A DNA stretch of 64,000 nt from Stentor coeruleus (GCA_001970955.1 MPUH01000075.1:1-64000); one strand, 5' to 3'. Counted from the stretch's first letter, positions 10,916 to 21,369 are shown. Made by a program: numbers and translations. Notes: generated by a model from the letters alone, not told the origin.

Positions 10916-12110
10916 ATTTACAATTATAACAAAAAGTAATACTGATCAGCTGAAAATAATTTAAATTTACTTGTAAGCTACTATCTTCAATGTTTAATGA
11001 TAATGGGATAATATTATGACTCAACTAGATTAACACATTATAAAAATATGGATAATTGTAAGTATTTATTATAGCATTTATTTAAAAAATGTAATAAAAC
11101 CAGATTTAATATGGTCCTTTTTATTTTTATAAAGCAAGCTGATTATGGATTTGAATATTATAAAAATAATTCAGACTTGCTAATTAAGAATATAATTTAA
11201 TCTAAATAAAATCTTATTATTTGCATTTTTATTTGATCAAAGAAAATTATATGTAGATCTGATAAATAGAAAATTTAGTAAAAGATTTAAATATTAGATT
11301 AAAACAAATAATTATGTATTCAATATATTAATTGTAAGTTTATAAGGAATAACTATTAAATATCTGCAAGAAAAAAACAAAAAACTGTATAAATAGGAAA
11401 AATTCGATATAGATAAATGAAGTTATCATAAATATTATTATATTATTCTTTTAGGAGTTCATATACAAATTAAATCAAGATAGTATTATAATCAAATATC
11501 AAAATGGCTTGATTACATAATGCAACTTTAATATAAATTTATTATATATTTCATTGTTAGATATAGAATGCAAATTTAATTTTGAATGGGTAAAATAGTA
11601 AGTTCAATAAAATTTTTAGCCTTAAACTAACTAGCGCTAGTTATTCTTTCAGGGTTAGTCTTTATTCTTCTTTGATTTATTGTTTGTTTTATAATACTTA
11701 ATAAACGTAAGGTTTAAGAGATTTTATTAATATTATGCTAAATTATAATTTATTTGAAAGCAACTTGTAAAAGAGTATTGTGCCTATATATTATAAACCA
11801 AAAACCCTAAATTTTTATATAGTTTCTTCAATCTTTACGTATTTATTCCACTAAAAAAAAAGTAGCCAAAATTATTTCCACTTCCCCAAAGTTTTATTTT
11901 CTAATTTCCTTTATTATCAACCCTTATATTTTTCCAAACCCAAAATCATGATATTAAAAAACTAATTTTTCCAGCATCCTTCTTGTAATAAATCGTACTT
12001 TTTCCCTTCATAAACCCTAAATCTTCTTAACTTCCTCTGATTCTTCTCAACCTATACAATTTCTAATTTTGAAAAGTTTATCTAATATTTTTCTGTCCAA
12101 ATAAAGAAAA
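10916..12110. other. Intergenic, divergent promoters, no gene seen
   Basis: About 1.2 kb between the minus-strand kinase and the plus-strand gene at 12111. No open frame with coding character and no intron-pattern match that joins frames. The last 270 bases before 12111 are C/T-rich and G-poor, as upstream of other genes here. Confidence 0.5.
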
Positions 12111-12359
12111 ATGGGAAGATCAGCAAGGTTCCAATACGCTCTCGGTTTCAGCATTGCTTGTTTTATGCATTTCAAGCTCATCCAAGATGTGGAGCAGTCC
12201 ATGCATAGGCAAAAATACTACCTAAGTCTAATAGAAAAGAGTGAAAATGCTCAAATAACTTTTGTCGAAGAATCCAACTCTGAGTCCCTCAACTCTATGT
12301 TATTTGAAGCTTACTTCTCAAGAGCCGCAAAATTCCTTCTGCAATCCTTTAATCCTTAG
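12111..12359 (+). CDS. Small unknown protein
   Basis: 82 residues, no family recognised. An N-terminal MGRSARF is followed by a moderately hydrophobic stretch (YALGFSIACF, about residues 9-18), too short for a clear membrane helix, then a polar helix-forming region. The ATG follows a C-rich leader typical of plus-strand genes here. The stop lies 19 bp from the end of the convergent LYR-motif gene. Codon use looks coding. It might be a small organelle or membrane-associated protein, but that is speculation. Confidence 0.6.
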   Translation: MGRSARFQYALGFSIACFMHFKLIQDVEQSMHRQKYYLSLIEKSENAQITFVEESNSESLNSMLFEAYFSRAAKFLLQSFNP

Positions 12360-12378
12360 ACTTATATTTTGCTTAAAA

Positions 12379-12645
12379 CTAGGGTTTTTTGTCAATTAAT
12401 TCTGTCTTAACTTTATAGACAAAATAATTGCTTAGTCCTCTTATTTGATCCTCACGAAAAACCTCAATTTTCTCTGGGTCTGTCTCGAATTGATGCTTTT
12501 TCCAAGTCACTCTAAGAAGTTGTCTGATTGCATTAGTCTTGCGATCCTATCTTTTGATTACATCGATTCCCATGATTCTTGCAGTCTTCATCCAATCTCT
12601 GTATATCTAAATATTCTGTACATGGACCATGGTCCTCTCGATCAT
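12379..12645 (-). CDS. LYR-motif protein, hidden by two 15-nt introns
   Basis: A 78-residue protein assembled from three short exons by removing introns at 12607-12621 and 12547-12561. The spliced N-terminus reads MIERTMVH-IYRDWMKTAR, which matches the LYR tripeptide region (here IYR) at the start of LYRM proteins, and FETDPEKIEVF matches the ETDPE-type segment that follows in the family. LYRM proteins are small mitochondrial factors that help assemble respiratory complexes or Fe-S clusters with HSCB/ISCU or acyl carrier protein. Both introns fit GTA-N6-A-N3-AG and both carry the only stops in the frame, so the structure is convincing although every exon is too short to stand out. It lies 37 bp downstream of the DHHC gene stop, same strand. 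The initiator could also be the Met at residue 6. Confidence 0.82.
12547..12561 (-). other. 15-nt intron (LYR gene intron 2)
   Basis: On the minus strand gtaatcaaaagatag: GTA start, A at position 10, TAG end, in-frame stop removed. Confidence 0.85.
12607..12621 (-). other. 15-nt intron (LYR gene intron 1)
   Basis: On the minus strand gtacagaatatttag: GTA start, A at position 10, TAG end. Splicing creates the IYR motif context. Confidence 0.85.
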
Positions 12646-12682
12646 TTTTATATGCAATTAGAGGAGATTATAATATAAATAA

Positions 12683-13561
12683 TTAAGTTTCAGAAGGATC
12701 TTCAGGGTTTTTTAATAAATTAGGATTCCTTTGAATGAGCACTGTATCTTCCATTTGGCTTTTTACGTTTATATATGGCTCGAAGTATTGCTTCATAGAA
12801 TCTTCAGGAAGATTATAATTGTTTTCAGGGGCAATCATCCTTGCTTTCTATGTAGTTTTTACCTCTGCTTTTCTTTTTCTTAAAATTAAAATGTATTGAT
12901 AAGTAGTGAGGCTATTTTTCCTCAGCCAGATATGCAAGCCAATTAAATAACTATTGAACACAAAAACTACTAATCCCATAAATGCTGTAACTACCAGAAG
13001 TCCAACCAAACTTTTAATCCCTTCGTCATTTGTATTAAAAAACTGTTTTAATCTTATATGCTCTTGGGTTTCATTGGCGGCTTGTATGATAACGTAAAAT
13101 ACCATGACAAGATAAGAAAAAGATATAGTCTCTAAGCTTGCTACTAAAGCAATAAAGTATTTATAGTTAGCTTTACCAATACAGTTATTGAGTAATTTGC
13201 AATGATGATCAAAATATTCAACACATTTATTGCATTCCCCACAATGTTTACTGTTTTCATGGACTGAAGCCCGGCAAATTGTGCAGATTTTGGAAACAAA
13301 TGATTCGTCAATACTTTCATTGTTTATAGCAGTATCTATTGGGTCTATATATGTGCATCTAATTGTTATTCCTATCGTGAGCATAGTGTTTATTGTGTAT
13401 ATTACTAGTGTTATAATCTTCCCTTTGTTTGAGAAGGCTGGTAAGAGGAAAATGTAAAAGCTTAAGATCATTATCGACACTACAAGCCATGAAAATATTT
13501 GTAATCGGCTGAATGGAAGTGAAAACCCATTTTTTCTCATTATTACTTTTAAAATATCCAT
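12683..13561 (-). CDS. DHHC palmitoyltransferase, one intron
   Basis: S-acyltransferase that attaches palmitate to cytosolic Cys of membrane proteins. Spliced length is 287 residues. Membrane helices are visible near 20-40 and 47-65, then the Cys-rich domain (CTICRASVHENSKHCGECNKC, about 90-110) with DHHC (about 115), followed by helices near 135-155 and 180-205. The catalytic DHHC is present, but the usual Pro-Trp after it is Lys-Leu (DHHCKLLNNCIG). A TTYQ sequence near 220 corresponds to the TTxE motif. The frame would stop at a TAG at 12848, but that TAG ends a 15-nt intron (12848-12862); beyond it 50 more residues follow, polar and acidic, ending EDPSET. The LYR gene starts 37 bp beyond. 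The region upstream is G-rich on the plus strand, as for other minus-strand genes. Confidence 0.9.
12848..12862 (-). other. 15-nt intron (DHHC gene)
   Basis: Minus strand gtaaaaactacatag: A at position 10, TAG end. Removing it extends the C-terminus by about 50 residues. Confidence 0.85.
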
Positions 13562-14412
13562 GGAAGTTGATCTTTAATCATAAAAGGATAGTTAATTATT
13601 TTAAGTTTGAATTTTATTTGAGAAAATTAAGAAGTTTGCTAATGAAAATTTGATGGATGGTGAGGATGTGGATATATGATGGTAGTTTTTTATATTGAGT
13701 AATGGGATTGTGAAAATTGAAATTTTTATGAGAGATCTTAAATTGATTAGGGTTTTTTTGGTAAGTTATAGTCTTTATAAAAGTAGAAATGCTAAGCTAA
13801 TAAACTGTTGTGATATATTAGAGGTTTTAAATAAAGTTGGAATTATATGTAATTTTATAGCTTTATCATTAAACTAAAACTAATTTTATCATACTATAAA
13901 CATCTAAAAGGCATATTACAATATGTGTAAAATTGAATCTTTGAAAAAATAATATTATTTACCCATAATATTTCCCAGTTAAAGTTTTAATGTTTATAAA
14001 TCCGAATTTTCAGGCGAAATTCCTCTAACAATTTCTAAAATATTTTAAAAATAGTCAAACCACAATTAGAACTTATCGGAAAAAATTAGTCTCCATGAAC
14101 CACTTCCTAAAATATGTACACATCTATTAAATTCATTTATCTTATAAATAAAACATACAAAAACTTCATATTCACAATCCAGTCTTCTTAAAAAAAAATT
14201 TATAAGCCCAAAAATATAAACCTTAAAAATTTCCAGCATAATTCATCATATAAACTTAATTTACTAATTCTCTTAGCATGTTTAATCATATCTTACTATA
14301 AATATTCCAATCATAAATCAGTTTTAGCTGGACTAATCATCAATCATAGCCCCCAGCGCCTTGTCATCATTGCCATTATTAATATATTTATATAAAAAGA
14401 CATTTATATCAC
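13562..14412. other. Intergenic, no gene seen
   Basis: About 850 bp. The first 200 bases are G-rich on the plus strand (upstream side of the DHHC gene). A 60-codon frame at 13695 begins with TTG and lacks coding character. The remainder is stop-rich. Confidence 0.5.
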
Positions 14413-15132
14413 TCAAAGCAAAATACTAGTACTAAAAGTTTTCAGAAATTCATCAAATCTCTGGATAAGAAGGTGTTCATCATCTTTGTCTCTAAAAAGA
14501 AACTTTTCAAAGTTTAATTCGCTGTTGTGTTTTATTAGAAAAACCGCTATTTCTTCGAGTTTACCCTTTGTTGAGCAGGCATAGTCAGCTTTTTCTCCTT
14601 TTCGGATAAGATTGTAGAGAAGCTCTAAAAGTCTCTTGCGTTCGTATCGATATTCTGGGTCTCCAACGTATTTTAGTCCTATGCTGACGATTTTTTCTTT
14701 CAATTGAGTGTCTTTTTCAAAGTTTGCTTTAAAGAAATTCCCAATACTCAGACGATTTTTAATCTTGGTTCTCAGAGCATCTACAGATTTGTTTTTGAAA
14801 ATATTCGACTGACTCTGAATACTTTCACAATTAAGCCTCTTTTTACTATATAGATAAGGTATATAAACCCCATAAGCCGCTGAATAACTTGGGGTAATTA
14901 CAGATCCTAATCCTCCACTTGCCTTATCTTTCTCTGTTTTTATTCTTCTCTTAAAATTATTCGGACTTACACGTGTTCTAATCTTAAACCTTGGTGATCT
15001 AGTAAGTTCTCCACATACACAAGACTCTTTCTGACATCCTTTGCATTTTTTCCTGTGTTGGAATCCCCAAGCAGACCCTTTACCTTTGTCAGTAGACAAA
15101 TAAACATTAGAGATTTCAAAAGAGGAGTTCAT
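14413..15132 (-). CDS. Unknown basic protein with Cys cluster
   Basis: 239 residues from the ATG at 15132. A longer frame to 15159 would need a TTG start, so ATG is preferred. Near the N-terminus is a Cys cluster, CKGCQKESCVC (about residues 29-39), that could bind one metal ion. The middle is basic (FKIRTRVSPNNFKRRIKTEK), and the C-terminal 100 residues look helical and soluble. I recognise no family. It lies 23 bp downstream of the next gene, same strand, so the two may be read from nearby promoters. The frame has no break and good codon variety, so it is likely a real, ciliate-specific gene. Confidence 0.7.
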   Translation of the reverse strand: MNSSFEISNVYLSTDKGKGSAWGFQHRKKCKGCQKESCVCGELTRSPRFKIRTRVSPNNFKRRIKTEKDKASGGLGSVITPSYSAAYGVYIPYLYSKKRLNCESIQSQSNIFKNKSVDALRTKIKNRLSIGNFFKANFEKDTQLKEKIVSIGLKYVGDPEYRYERKRLLELLYNLIRKGEKADYACSTKGKLEEIAVFLIKHNSELNFEKFLFRDKDDEHLLIQRFDEFLKTFSTSILL

Positions 15133-15155
15133 ATAGTTATAATTATGGAATAAAT

Positions 15156-15989
15156 TCAATTGATTATATGATTAAATTGACTGAAATCAGGAAGGGATAA
15201 TATATTGTTATGATTTGAATTTGCAGACAAACTACTATCAAAATTTGTAAACGAAGAATCAAAGAGACTATCAATTCGTGGAAGTATTTGTTGAGGAAAA
15301 ATATCATAAAGTTTTGTATATGGTAGTTTCCAAGTATGCTTTTCATATGCACTTGCTGGGGCAATTTCAAGTATAGAGTCCACGTTAAAGTTGTAGTTTG
15401 TTTGCAAATCGTCGTAAGGCTGTTTGATTAATTGCTCAAATGTTTTGTTGAGCTCAGGATAGCCTATTTTTAATTCATCCTCGTTTCTGTTAATCCATAA
15501 ATTGATGATTTTTAAGAAATTCGGGATTTTTGAACGTATATGAGCTAGAACAGGATCTATGTTTTTACTAAAATAATACTTTACTCCAAATGCTACTGTA
15601 TATAGTAAAATAATTGAATGATTTGTATTTATCGGCCAGATAAATCTCTTCAGATAAATGCAAAATCCTACTATTTCGATTTCGCTCATCATCATTTCAC
15701 AGACAGTCTCTACAATAATTTTAATCAATGGATATGCCAGATATTCTCTTGGGATTGAAGAATATTTAATAATTCTTCTAATCATAACCTCACTCCTAGG
15801 AGTCATTCTGAAATTAGCATGCTGTTCTTGGTAGATCTGTTTTAATTTTTTCAAATCAGTATCACTTTGTTTTACAAACTCCTCATAATAAGTAATTAGC
15901 TTCTTAATCGGTTCTGCCACGTGAAAATTGCTTATAAAATTAATTTCCTTGCTATTACTCAAGTTAAAACTCCATGAATTGCTTGACAT
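15156..15989 (-). CDS. Unknown helical protein
   Basis: 277 residues with an ATG start and TGA stop. The sequence looks like an all-helical soluble domain (residues 20-190), with Trp and Tyr at core positions, followed by a less ordered Ser/Asn-rich tail after residue 235. Hydrophobic stretches such as IILLYTVAFGVKYYF (about 125-140) are borderline membrane segments but more likely buried helices. No known motif was recognised. It is followed on the same strand by the Cys-cluster protein. The upstream region is G-rich on the plus strand, as with other minus-strand promoters here. Confidence 0.7.
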   Translation of the reverse strand: MSSNSWSFNLSNSKEINFISNFHVAEPIKKLITYYEEFVKQSDTDLKKLKQIYQEQHANFRMTPRSEVMIRRIIKYSSIPREYLAYPLIKIIVETVCEMMMSEIEIVGFCIYLKRFIWPINTNHSIILLYTVAFGVKYYFSKNIDPVLAHIRSKIPNFLKIINLWINRNEDELKIGYPELNKTFEQLIKQPYDDLQTNYNFNVDSILEIAPASAYEKHTWKLPYTKLYDIFPQQILPRIDSLFDSSFTNFDSSLSANSNHNNILSLPDFSQFNHIIN

Positions 15990-17760
15990 TTGATAAGGTC
16001 TAATAATATTTATAAATAACGAATTTTAACCTGAGTTTGTAGTGGAAATTTTTATGAAGATTTCATTCAATATTAAGTTATATAAGAGCCTAATTTTTTA
16101 GTCTTTTTCGATAGGATTTTTATTTCCTTGGAGTTAGGAACTGCAATTTCTAATTGTGATTTTGTATGAGGTAATATAATTTAATTTTATTAATAAGGAA
16201 AATAGTATACCTTAAAAAACTTGGAATTACTTAATGAGTAAAGTAATCAACAAATAATTTGATTTAGATTATGAAGTGTTGCTTTTTTGAATTTAGCGTA
16301 TTTTCTGAATAATTTGGTCGTATATAAAAGATAAGTTATTGAGAATAATAGTTTAAAATACAAAAGTGAAAAACTTTTGTGTATGGGGGTATGGATTATG
16401 TGCAATAAAGAGATAAAATTTTGTTTGCAGCTTAAGTTATAGAAGAATTTTTGATCAGAGAAAATTCATAGACTATGATAATAATGGAAATTCTGATATT
16501 ATGATAATAATGGTAAATCAGAATTTATTAGATTTAAGTATATGATAACAGAGTTATAAGATTTTGATAATTTAGAAATTATTGAAAAGATTTTAGTTTT
16601 AGGGGTGAGATTTAAAGTTAATTTTTAGGATATTTTTTAATAATAAAGGGTAATTTTTATAATAAAATACTTAGTAGTTAGCTTAAATCTTGAGACGGCC
16701 TTGATATTTCATGATAAGGTTTATGATATATTTAATAATTTTAATGAAGAATCTTATAATTCTAGGCTGAACTTTTTTTGAATATGATAAATAGTTAAGA
16801 ATTTTTGATTATAAATTTGCATGATAAAAAAAATTGGAATTGGTAAGTGTTTAGCGAAATTATGCTATAATAAAATGAATAATTATTTACGCTTTGATGA
16901 GGTATTTTATTCATAAATAAATGTTTAATAAAGTTTAAACGACGAATTTAAAATACATTTTTTTTTTGATTATTTAGTACCTTTTAATAGTTAATTCATG
17001 AGATAGATATTTTTACAATAGGGAATCTTCAAAAATATATAGAAGCAGCATGCATATTGCAATCAGTATCTAGTTAATTTTTATATGAATTCAAGTATAA
17101 ATGAAAGCTAGTATTTATGCTAGAAACTAAAATCAAATTTATATATGAAAAAATAAGCATAAATTTAATATTTTAAGTATATAATTATAATTTTCCTATC
17201 TTGATTTAACTTATTATATGATAAAAGGCTACTAAAATTCTATAATATATTAAATTATATATAAAGCTAAATTGTAAAATCTTTAAATTTTCTCACAGTT
17301 ATTCTGTTTTTCAATACAAGTGAGGCTTGCCCTTTTATAATTTTTAGCAAGAGCACTTAATATCACATATTTTATTATTATATCATTAAAAACACATCCT
17401 TAAACTGCAAAAACTTTAATAAACTCTAATTTTTTATTTCTAAAATCTTAAATTGTAGGCCTAATTTCATAAAGTTTTCAGAATTAAACTCTATTCTCTA
17501 ACAAAATCCATTTTGTAAATCAATTAAAAACACAAAATCAGCTTCTTCAATATTTTTTTAAATCCTCCTAAAACCAAAACACGTATTTCTACAACCAGCC
17601 TCAAAAATTTTCCCAAACACATAAAAAAAAACTCCTAACAAAATCAATTTCAAATCAATCCACCATTTTCATCTCAATCATTCTTTTTATTAAAACCTTA
17701 ACCTTTTCAAATTAATTATAAGCCTATCTCAAGCAAATTTTTTACTTTTAATAGTTATTT
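15990..17760. other. Long intergenic stretch, no gene seen
   Basis: About 1.8 kb. Frames are short in both directions and no intron-pattern 15-mer joins coding-like pieces. A short imperfect direct repeat with tatgataataatgg occurs twice near 16474-16515. The left half is G-rich and the right 450 bases C-rich on the plus strand. Confidence 0.5.
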
Positions 17761-18606
17761 TTATATAAAAATTTCTCTTGCTTCCTTTATAGATTCTTTG
17801 CAGACAAGGCAGAGCTTTGAGTTTGATTTCTTATAAAAAATCTTACAAAGTTCAATTTCCATACTACCTATAGCGCAGTCTTTACATATAGCGATATGTC
17901 CACATGGTAAAAACACAACATTTTTCGGTGATCTATAGCACATAATACATATTTCAGGCTGAACATTTTCAGGTTTTTCTACTTCTTGCTGAGTTTTTCG
18001 TTTGTTTTTCAGCTCTTGAGTAAGTTTTTCGCACATGAACTCTTTGCTTGCTTGAACTAATGACCAGTTTGATAAGTATTGTTTATAAATCAAAGCATTA
18101 CTTTTTTGATCATGTAGATGCTTTGTTACAAGCATATTGTTTAAATGTAAAGTTTTTATCAAACTTATTGTTGTTGAACTAACTCCCCAGAGCTCTTCAT
18201 ATTTGATTTGGAAAATGTTAAAGTAAGACATAGGCATCATGTTCCCGTAAGGGGTTATAATGCTTTTATAGCCAATTAGGTAGATATAGTCAGCTTTTTC
18301 ATCTATGGTTTCGGCCATAATCAATTCTGAAGTCATCAGATTCATGGTGAAACTGTCGTTTGCTAACTTTTGTTGATCAGATAGCTTGGAGGACTCAGGC
18401 ATGAAAATATACCCACAAAATCTCGAAGCGAAATCAGGAAGATTTACACAATCATACTCGTACAAATTCATAAACCTATGGAAAGCTAAAAATGTTATCG
18501 GTTGCCTAAGTGCCACATTTTGCACAGTTTCATATCTTATAGAGCATTCCTGAAATAGCATATTGAGTTCAATTTGCATGTAACCTGTCTGAATATAAGG
18601 GTTCAT
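17761..18606 (-). CDS. RING-finger protein, probable E3 ubiquitin ligase
   Basis: 281 residues with a C-terminal RING (about 220-275): CIMC, then CGHIAICKDC, then CLVC, which gives the C3HC4 spacing of the XIAP/MUL1/CGRF1 group, with the typical LPCGH core. RINGs of this kind at a C-terminus recruit an E2 and often dimerise. The N-terminal 200 residues are not recognised; they contain aromatic and hydrophobic patches but no clear membrane helix. The start is the ATG at 18606. About 50 bases before the RING encode a Lys/Glu/Gln-rich linker. Ligase role is inferred from the RING; targets are unknown. Confidence 0.88.
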   Translation of the reverse strand: MNPYIQTGYMQIELNMLFQECSIRYETVQNVALRQPITFLAFHRFMNLYEYDCVNLPDFASRFCGYIFMPESSKLSDQQKLANDSFTMNLMTSELIMAETIDEKADYIYLIGYKSIITPYGNMMPMSYFNIFQIKYEELWGVSSTTISLIKTLHLNNMLVTKHLHDQKSNALIYKQYLSNWSLVQASKEFMCEKLTQELKNKRKTQQEVEKPENVQPEICIMCYRSPKNVVFLPCGHIAICKDCAIGSMEIELCKIFYKKSNSKLCLVCKESIKEAREIFI

Positions 18607-18951
18607 ATTTAATATAAAACTATAAGCATTTGCTAGTCAATGGATACAAATAGCTCCTAACTTTTTAATTTAAGTCATTAGTAACATAAAACTTTATGTT
18701 AGGATATGCTTTTATGGTGTAAAAAAAAAAATTCTCAAAATTTGTGATTTATTTTGGCTTTTTTATAATTTAAAGTTTGTAAAATATCAGAAGTAGCTGC
18801 TTTTGCAAAGAATAATGCAACTTGATTTATAGATTTAACTATATTATCTTGTATTAGAAAAACTATTTTATTAAAAGGTTAGGTTGAAGATTATTTAAGA
18901 TTTTGATTTATCTTATAGAAGTAGGAAATCTACCTATTTGGTTAAGGTTGC
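18607..18951. other. Intergenic between RING gene and small intron-bearing gene
   Basis: About 345 bp, G-richer than C on the plus strand, consistent with the upstream region of the minus-strand RING gene. A tatgctttta motif sits near 18707. No gene seen. Confidence 0.5.
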
Positions 18952-19158
18952 TTAAAATTCTAGGCACTTTATGTAGTTTATAACATTTTCATGTAATTTG
19001 ACTTTAGAATTAGCTAGATTTTGGACAGCAGAAAGTGTTAGTATAAGTTTAAGTATTAGAATTTTTCCTTTAGAATGACAAATAAACCTTACAAAGTCGA
19101 GTCCTTCTATTTAAATGCTACCTAAAGTACAAAAAACTATTTCAGCCAAATCTCTCAT
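18952..19158 (-). CDS. Small unknown protein, one 15-nt intron
   Basis: Removing the 15-mer at 19107-19121 joins 12 codons to 51 codons in an unbroken frame of 63 residues, starting MRDLAEIVFCTL and ending IKCLEF. The product alternates hydrophobic and charged residues, including LILKLILTLS (about residues 32-41), which could be a buried or membrane-touching helix. No family is recognised. The support is the exact fit of the intron pattern (GTA, A at 10, TAG end, in-frame stop) at the only place that needs it, plus more varied codons than the surrounding DNA. It is divergent from the next gene at 19349. The call remains tentative because of its size. Confidence 0.5.
19107..19121 (-). other. 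15-nt intron (small gene at 18952-19158)
   Basis: Minus strand gtagcatttaaatag: GTA start, A at position 10, TAG end. Confidence 0.5.
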
Positions 19159-19348
19159 AAAATCAGATATATTCAATCCTATCTTTCATAAAAGCATATA
19201 TTTTTAACCATAATCACTATACCAAAAGCATTTGCCAACAGAATCAATATCTGAACATTTTCCCAATTTTTTTTAGAGTATAGTGAACCTTTTAAATAAC
19301 TGTAAAATCATCAGAAGGGTTATATGGCAAAATAAGCTTATAATAAAT

Positions 19349-19537
19349 ATGAGCACTTTCAAAACCCTTCGGGCAAGCTTAGAAAGCCTTGATATCGAAA
19401 AACTAACCCAAAGACTCAAAGCTGTAGAAGCAGACATCGAAAACCTAGAAGATGAACTTGAAAAAAGACACAAACTCTTAAACTACATAGATATGCTTAT
19501 ACTAAAAAAGAAAGGGTCGACTTCACTTAATCGTTAA
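19349..19537 (+). CDS. Small coiled-coil protein (62 aa)
   Basis: From the ATG at 19349 the product begins MSTFKTLRASLESLDIEKL and is almost entirely amphipathic helix with heptad spacing of Leu/Ile/Val up to about residue 50, followed by a short basic tail. A longer frame back to 19283 would need a TTG start and adds sequence of leader-like composition, so the ATG is chosen. Small coiled coils of this size occur in BLOC-1, prefoldin and tubulin-cofactor-like complexes, but no family can be named. The codon use and C-rich leader support it as a real gene. Confidence 0.65.
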   Translation: MSTFKTLRASLESLDIEKLTQRLKAVEADIENLEDELEKRHKLLNYIDMLILKKKGSTSLNR

Positions 19538-20898
19538 GTCCATAATAAAAATAGCATATCTTGGCTTATTAAAAAATCTATCAACTCAATCTTAAACTTT
19601 TGACTATATTTTTAACTTTAATAAATAAAACACTTCAGTACATGAATTTAAAAGCTAAATACATATAAAATGATATTTAGGGTAGGTTTAATTGAAATTA
19701 AGTTTATAAAAAGCATATAATTTTTTATAATATATGCTTTTGTATAAGACTATTTTAAGAGAAAGTTGGCATATATCCTTAGTGATGATGAGTTCAGATT
19801 AATCTTGCTGAAATATTAGAAGCTTTTCTTAAAGATTTAGGATAATATAGCTTTTTAAAATTTTTTTGTTTGTTTTCCAAACTCCTAAGCTTAGTGTTCT
19901 TCTTATTCAAAGAATTCAAAATCTAAACATCTGCTTAAAGTATAAACCCTGATTTTATTTAATTCAAGGTCATAGGAAGTCAAAAACTAGCCCTTTTATG
20001 ACAGTCAAAATTCGAAATTCGAAACTGTCTTTTTTTTTTGTCAAAGCAAACGGTTGAATACTGTAATATCCAGTCTCTAAAAAGCATACTATAAACAAAA
20101 ACAGTTTTCAAATTGTGTTAAAGCTAATTTATTTTGAAAAAAAAAAAATCGGCAACCAAAAAAGTCACAACTACCCCTCAAACTAACACCTTCAAAGCCA
20201 AAAGCATACTCAACACTATAATTATTCAACCTTCATACACTTTTAATATAGAATTTATACTAAAGATTACATCTTATATTAAATATGCAAGCAGATCTCA
20301 TTAACTATTAAAATTACTTTTCTTGTTCTGCCAACTCACAACTAATTATCCAAATTGATTATTAATTATCAGATATTAATATATAAACTCATTCACTATA
20401 CATTTCATAGTAAAATCAATATAATAATATGATGAACAAACCAAAAAACCATCACGGTTATTATAAAGTTAAAAGACGAATTTCATTGAAATTTTCTACC
20501 AACTTTGTCATTATAAAAAACAATATTTACTGTCCTAATTTCAAGACATTTCGCTAACTTCCTATTACCAAAATTTAAAAATAAAGGGCAAGTAGATTTT
20601 CAAATTTTACTTCAATCAAAGATGATTCTCAGCCTAGCCTTATAAAAGCTCTTCAGTTCAAAGCTTATCATGCTTATTGAGTAGGAATTTTATACTCATT
20701 CTAACTTTCTGGCGCATTTCAAATACCTGTCAACAATCCTAGGTCATCAAATGTTTAGTAAATCTATAGTAATTCATCAAATACTTATAACAAGCTTTGT
20801 ATAAACTTAGAAACTGTTTTTATATGATAGTTAAAATATTACATAGGTTTTTTGTTTTAAATACAGTAGAAAAAATAGTGGAATGGCTTATATTAAAA
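19538..20898. other. Intergenic with inverted repeat and repeated AAAAGCATA motif
   Basis: About 1.36 kb with no supported gene. It contains an 11-bp inverted repeat at 19709-19741 and further copies of the same AAAAGCAT motif near 20087 and 20204. A 15-mer at about 20552 on the minus strand fits the intron pattern, but the frames on both sides carry stops, so no gene is called. Confidence 0.5.
19709..19741. repeat. Inverted repeat, 11-bp perfect arms
   Basis: aaaagcatata at 19709-19719 and its reverse complement at 19731-19741, with an 11-nt AT spacer. It could form a hairpin in RNA or DNA downstream of the small coiled-coil gene, or be a paired protein-binding site. Confidence 0.6.
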
Positions 20899-21369
20899 AT
20901 GAAAACTCGTATGTATACTTGCACGACGAACAAATGCTTCAAGTCCTTCCGCGATGAAGAGTCTCTGAGGAATCATGAGACATGCCATGGAAATGAGATT
21001 GAACAAGATCCAAAGAACTTCACATGTCCTAAATGTAATAGAGTCCTTGCCACCAAGCAAAGCCTGAAAGAGCATACCTATACACATTCAGGAAAGAAGC
21101 CATTCAGATGTTCTGAAATTGGCTGTGGAAAAACCTTTAGACAGAGCAGCCAATTGTGCAATCACCGAAAAGTACATAAAGAAGCAAAGAAAATGATGAA
21201 GGTCCAATCAGTTAAAAGCAATCAAATATGCTTTTTGGGTGAAAGGCACAACGAAACATTATATAGTCAGTCGATTTTTTTGTTTTCTGACGCAAATCAG
21301 AAAATTATCTTACCCCCAATCTTCTCTCAAGATTCAGAAACTTTACTACCAAGCATAGACAGCTATTAA
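20899..21369 (+). CDS. C2H2 zinc-finger protein, three fingers
   Basis: 156 residues from the ATG at 20899 (the open frame extends to a TTG at 20797, whose extra residues look like leader). Three C2H2 fingers are visible: CTTNKCFKSF...HETCH (about 7-30), CPKCNRVLA...HTYTH (about 41-62) with a TGEKP-like linker SGKKP, and CSEIGCGKTF...HRKVH (about 69-93). Two of the fingers use the C-x4-C spacing typical of the TFIIIA/ZIC type. This predicts sequence-specific DNA or RNA binding in the nucleus. The C-terminal 60 residues are polar and unassigned. No paralogue is adjacent. Target genes cannot be told from the sequence. Confidence 0.87.
   Translation: MKTRMYTCTTNKCFKSFRDEESLRNHETCHGNEIEQDPKNFTCPKCNRVLATKQSLKEHTYTHSGKKPFRCSEIGCGKTFRQSSQLCNHRKVHKEAKKMMKVQSVKSNQICFLGERHNETLYSQSIFLFSDANQKIILPPIFSQDSETLLPSIDSY

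Noticed and set aside
12445-12678. 77-codon plus-strand frame
   Set aside because: It is the shadow of the LYR-motif gene on the opposite strand, which has motif and intron support.
13695-13877. 60-codon plus-strand frame
   Set aside because: TTG start, no coding character, in the promoter region of the DHHC gene.
20545-20645. Minus-strand 15-mer near 20552 fitting the intron pattern
   Set aside because: Joined flanks contain other stops; the pattern is expected by chance several times in this much AT-rich DNA.
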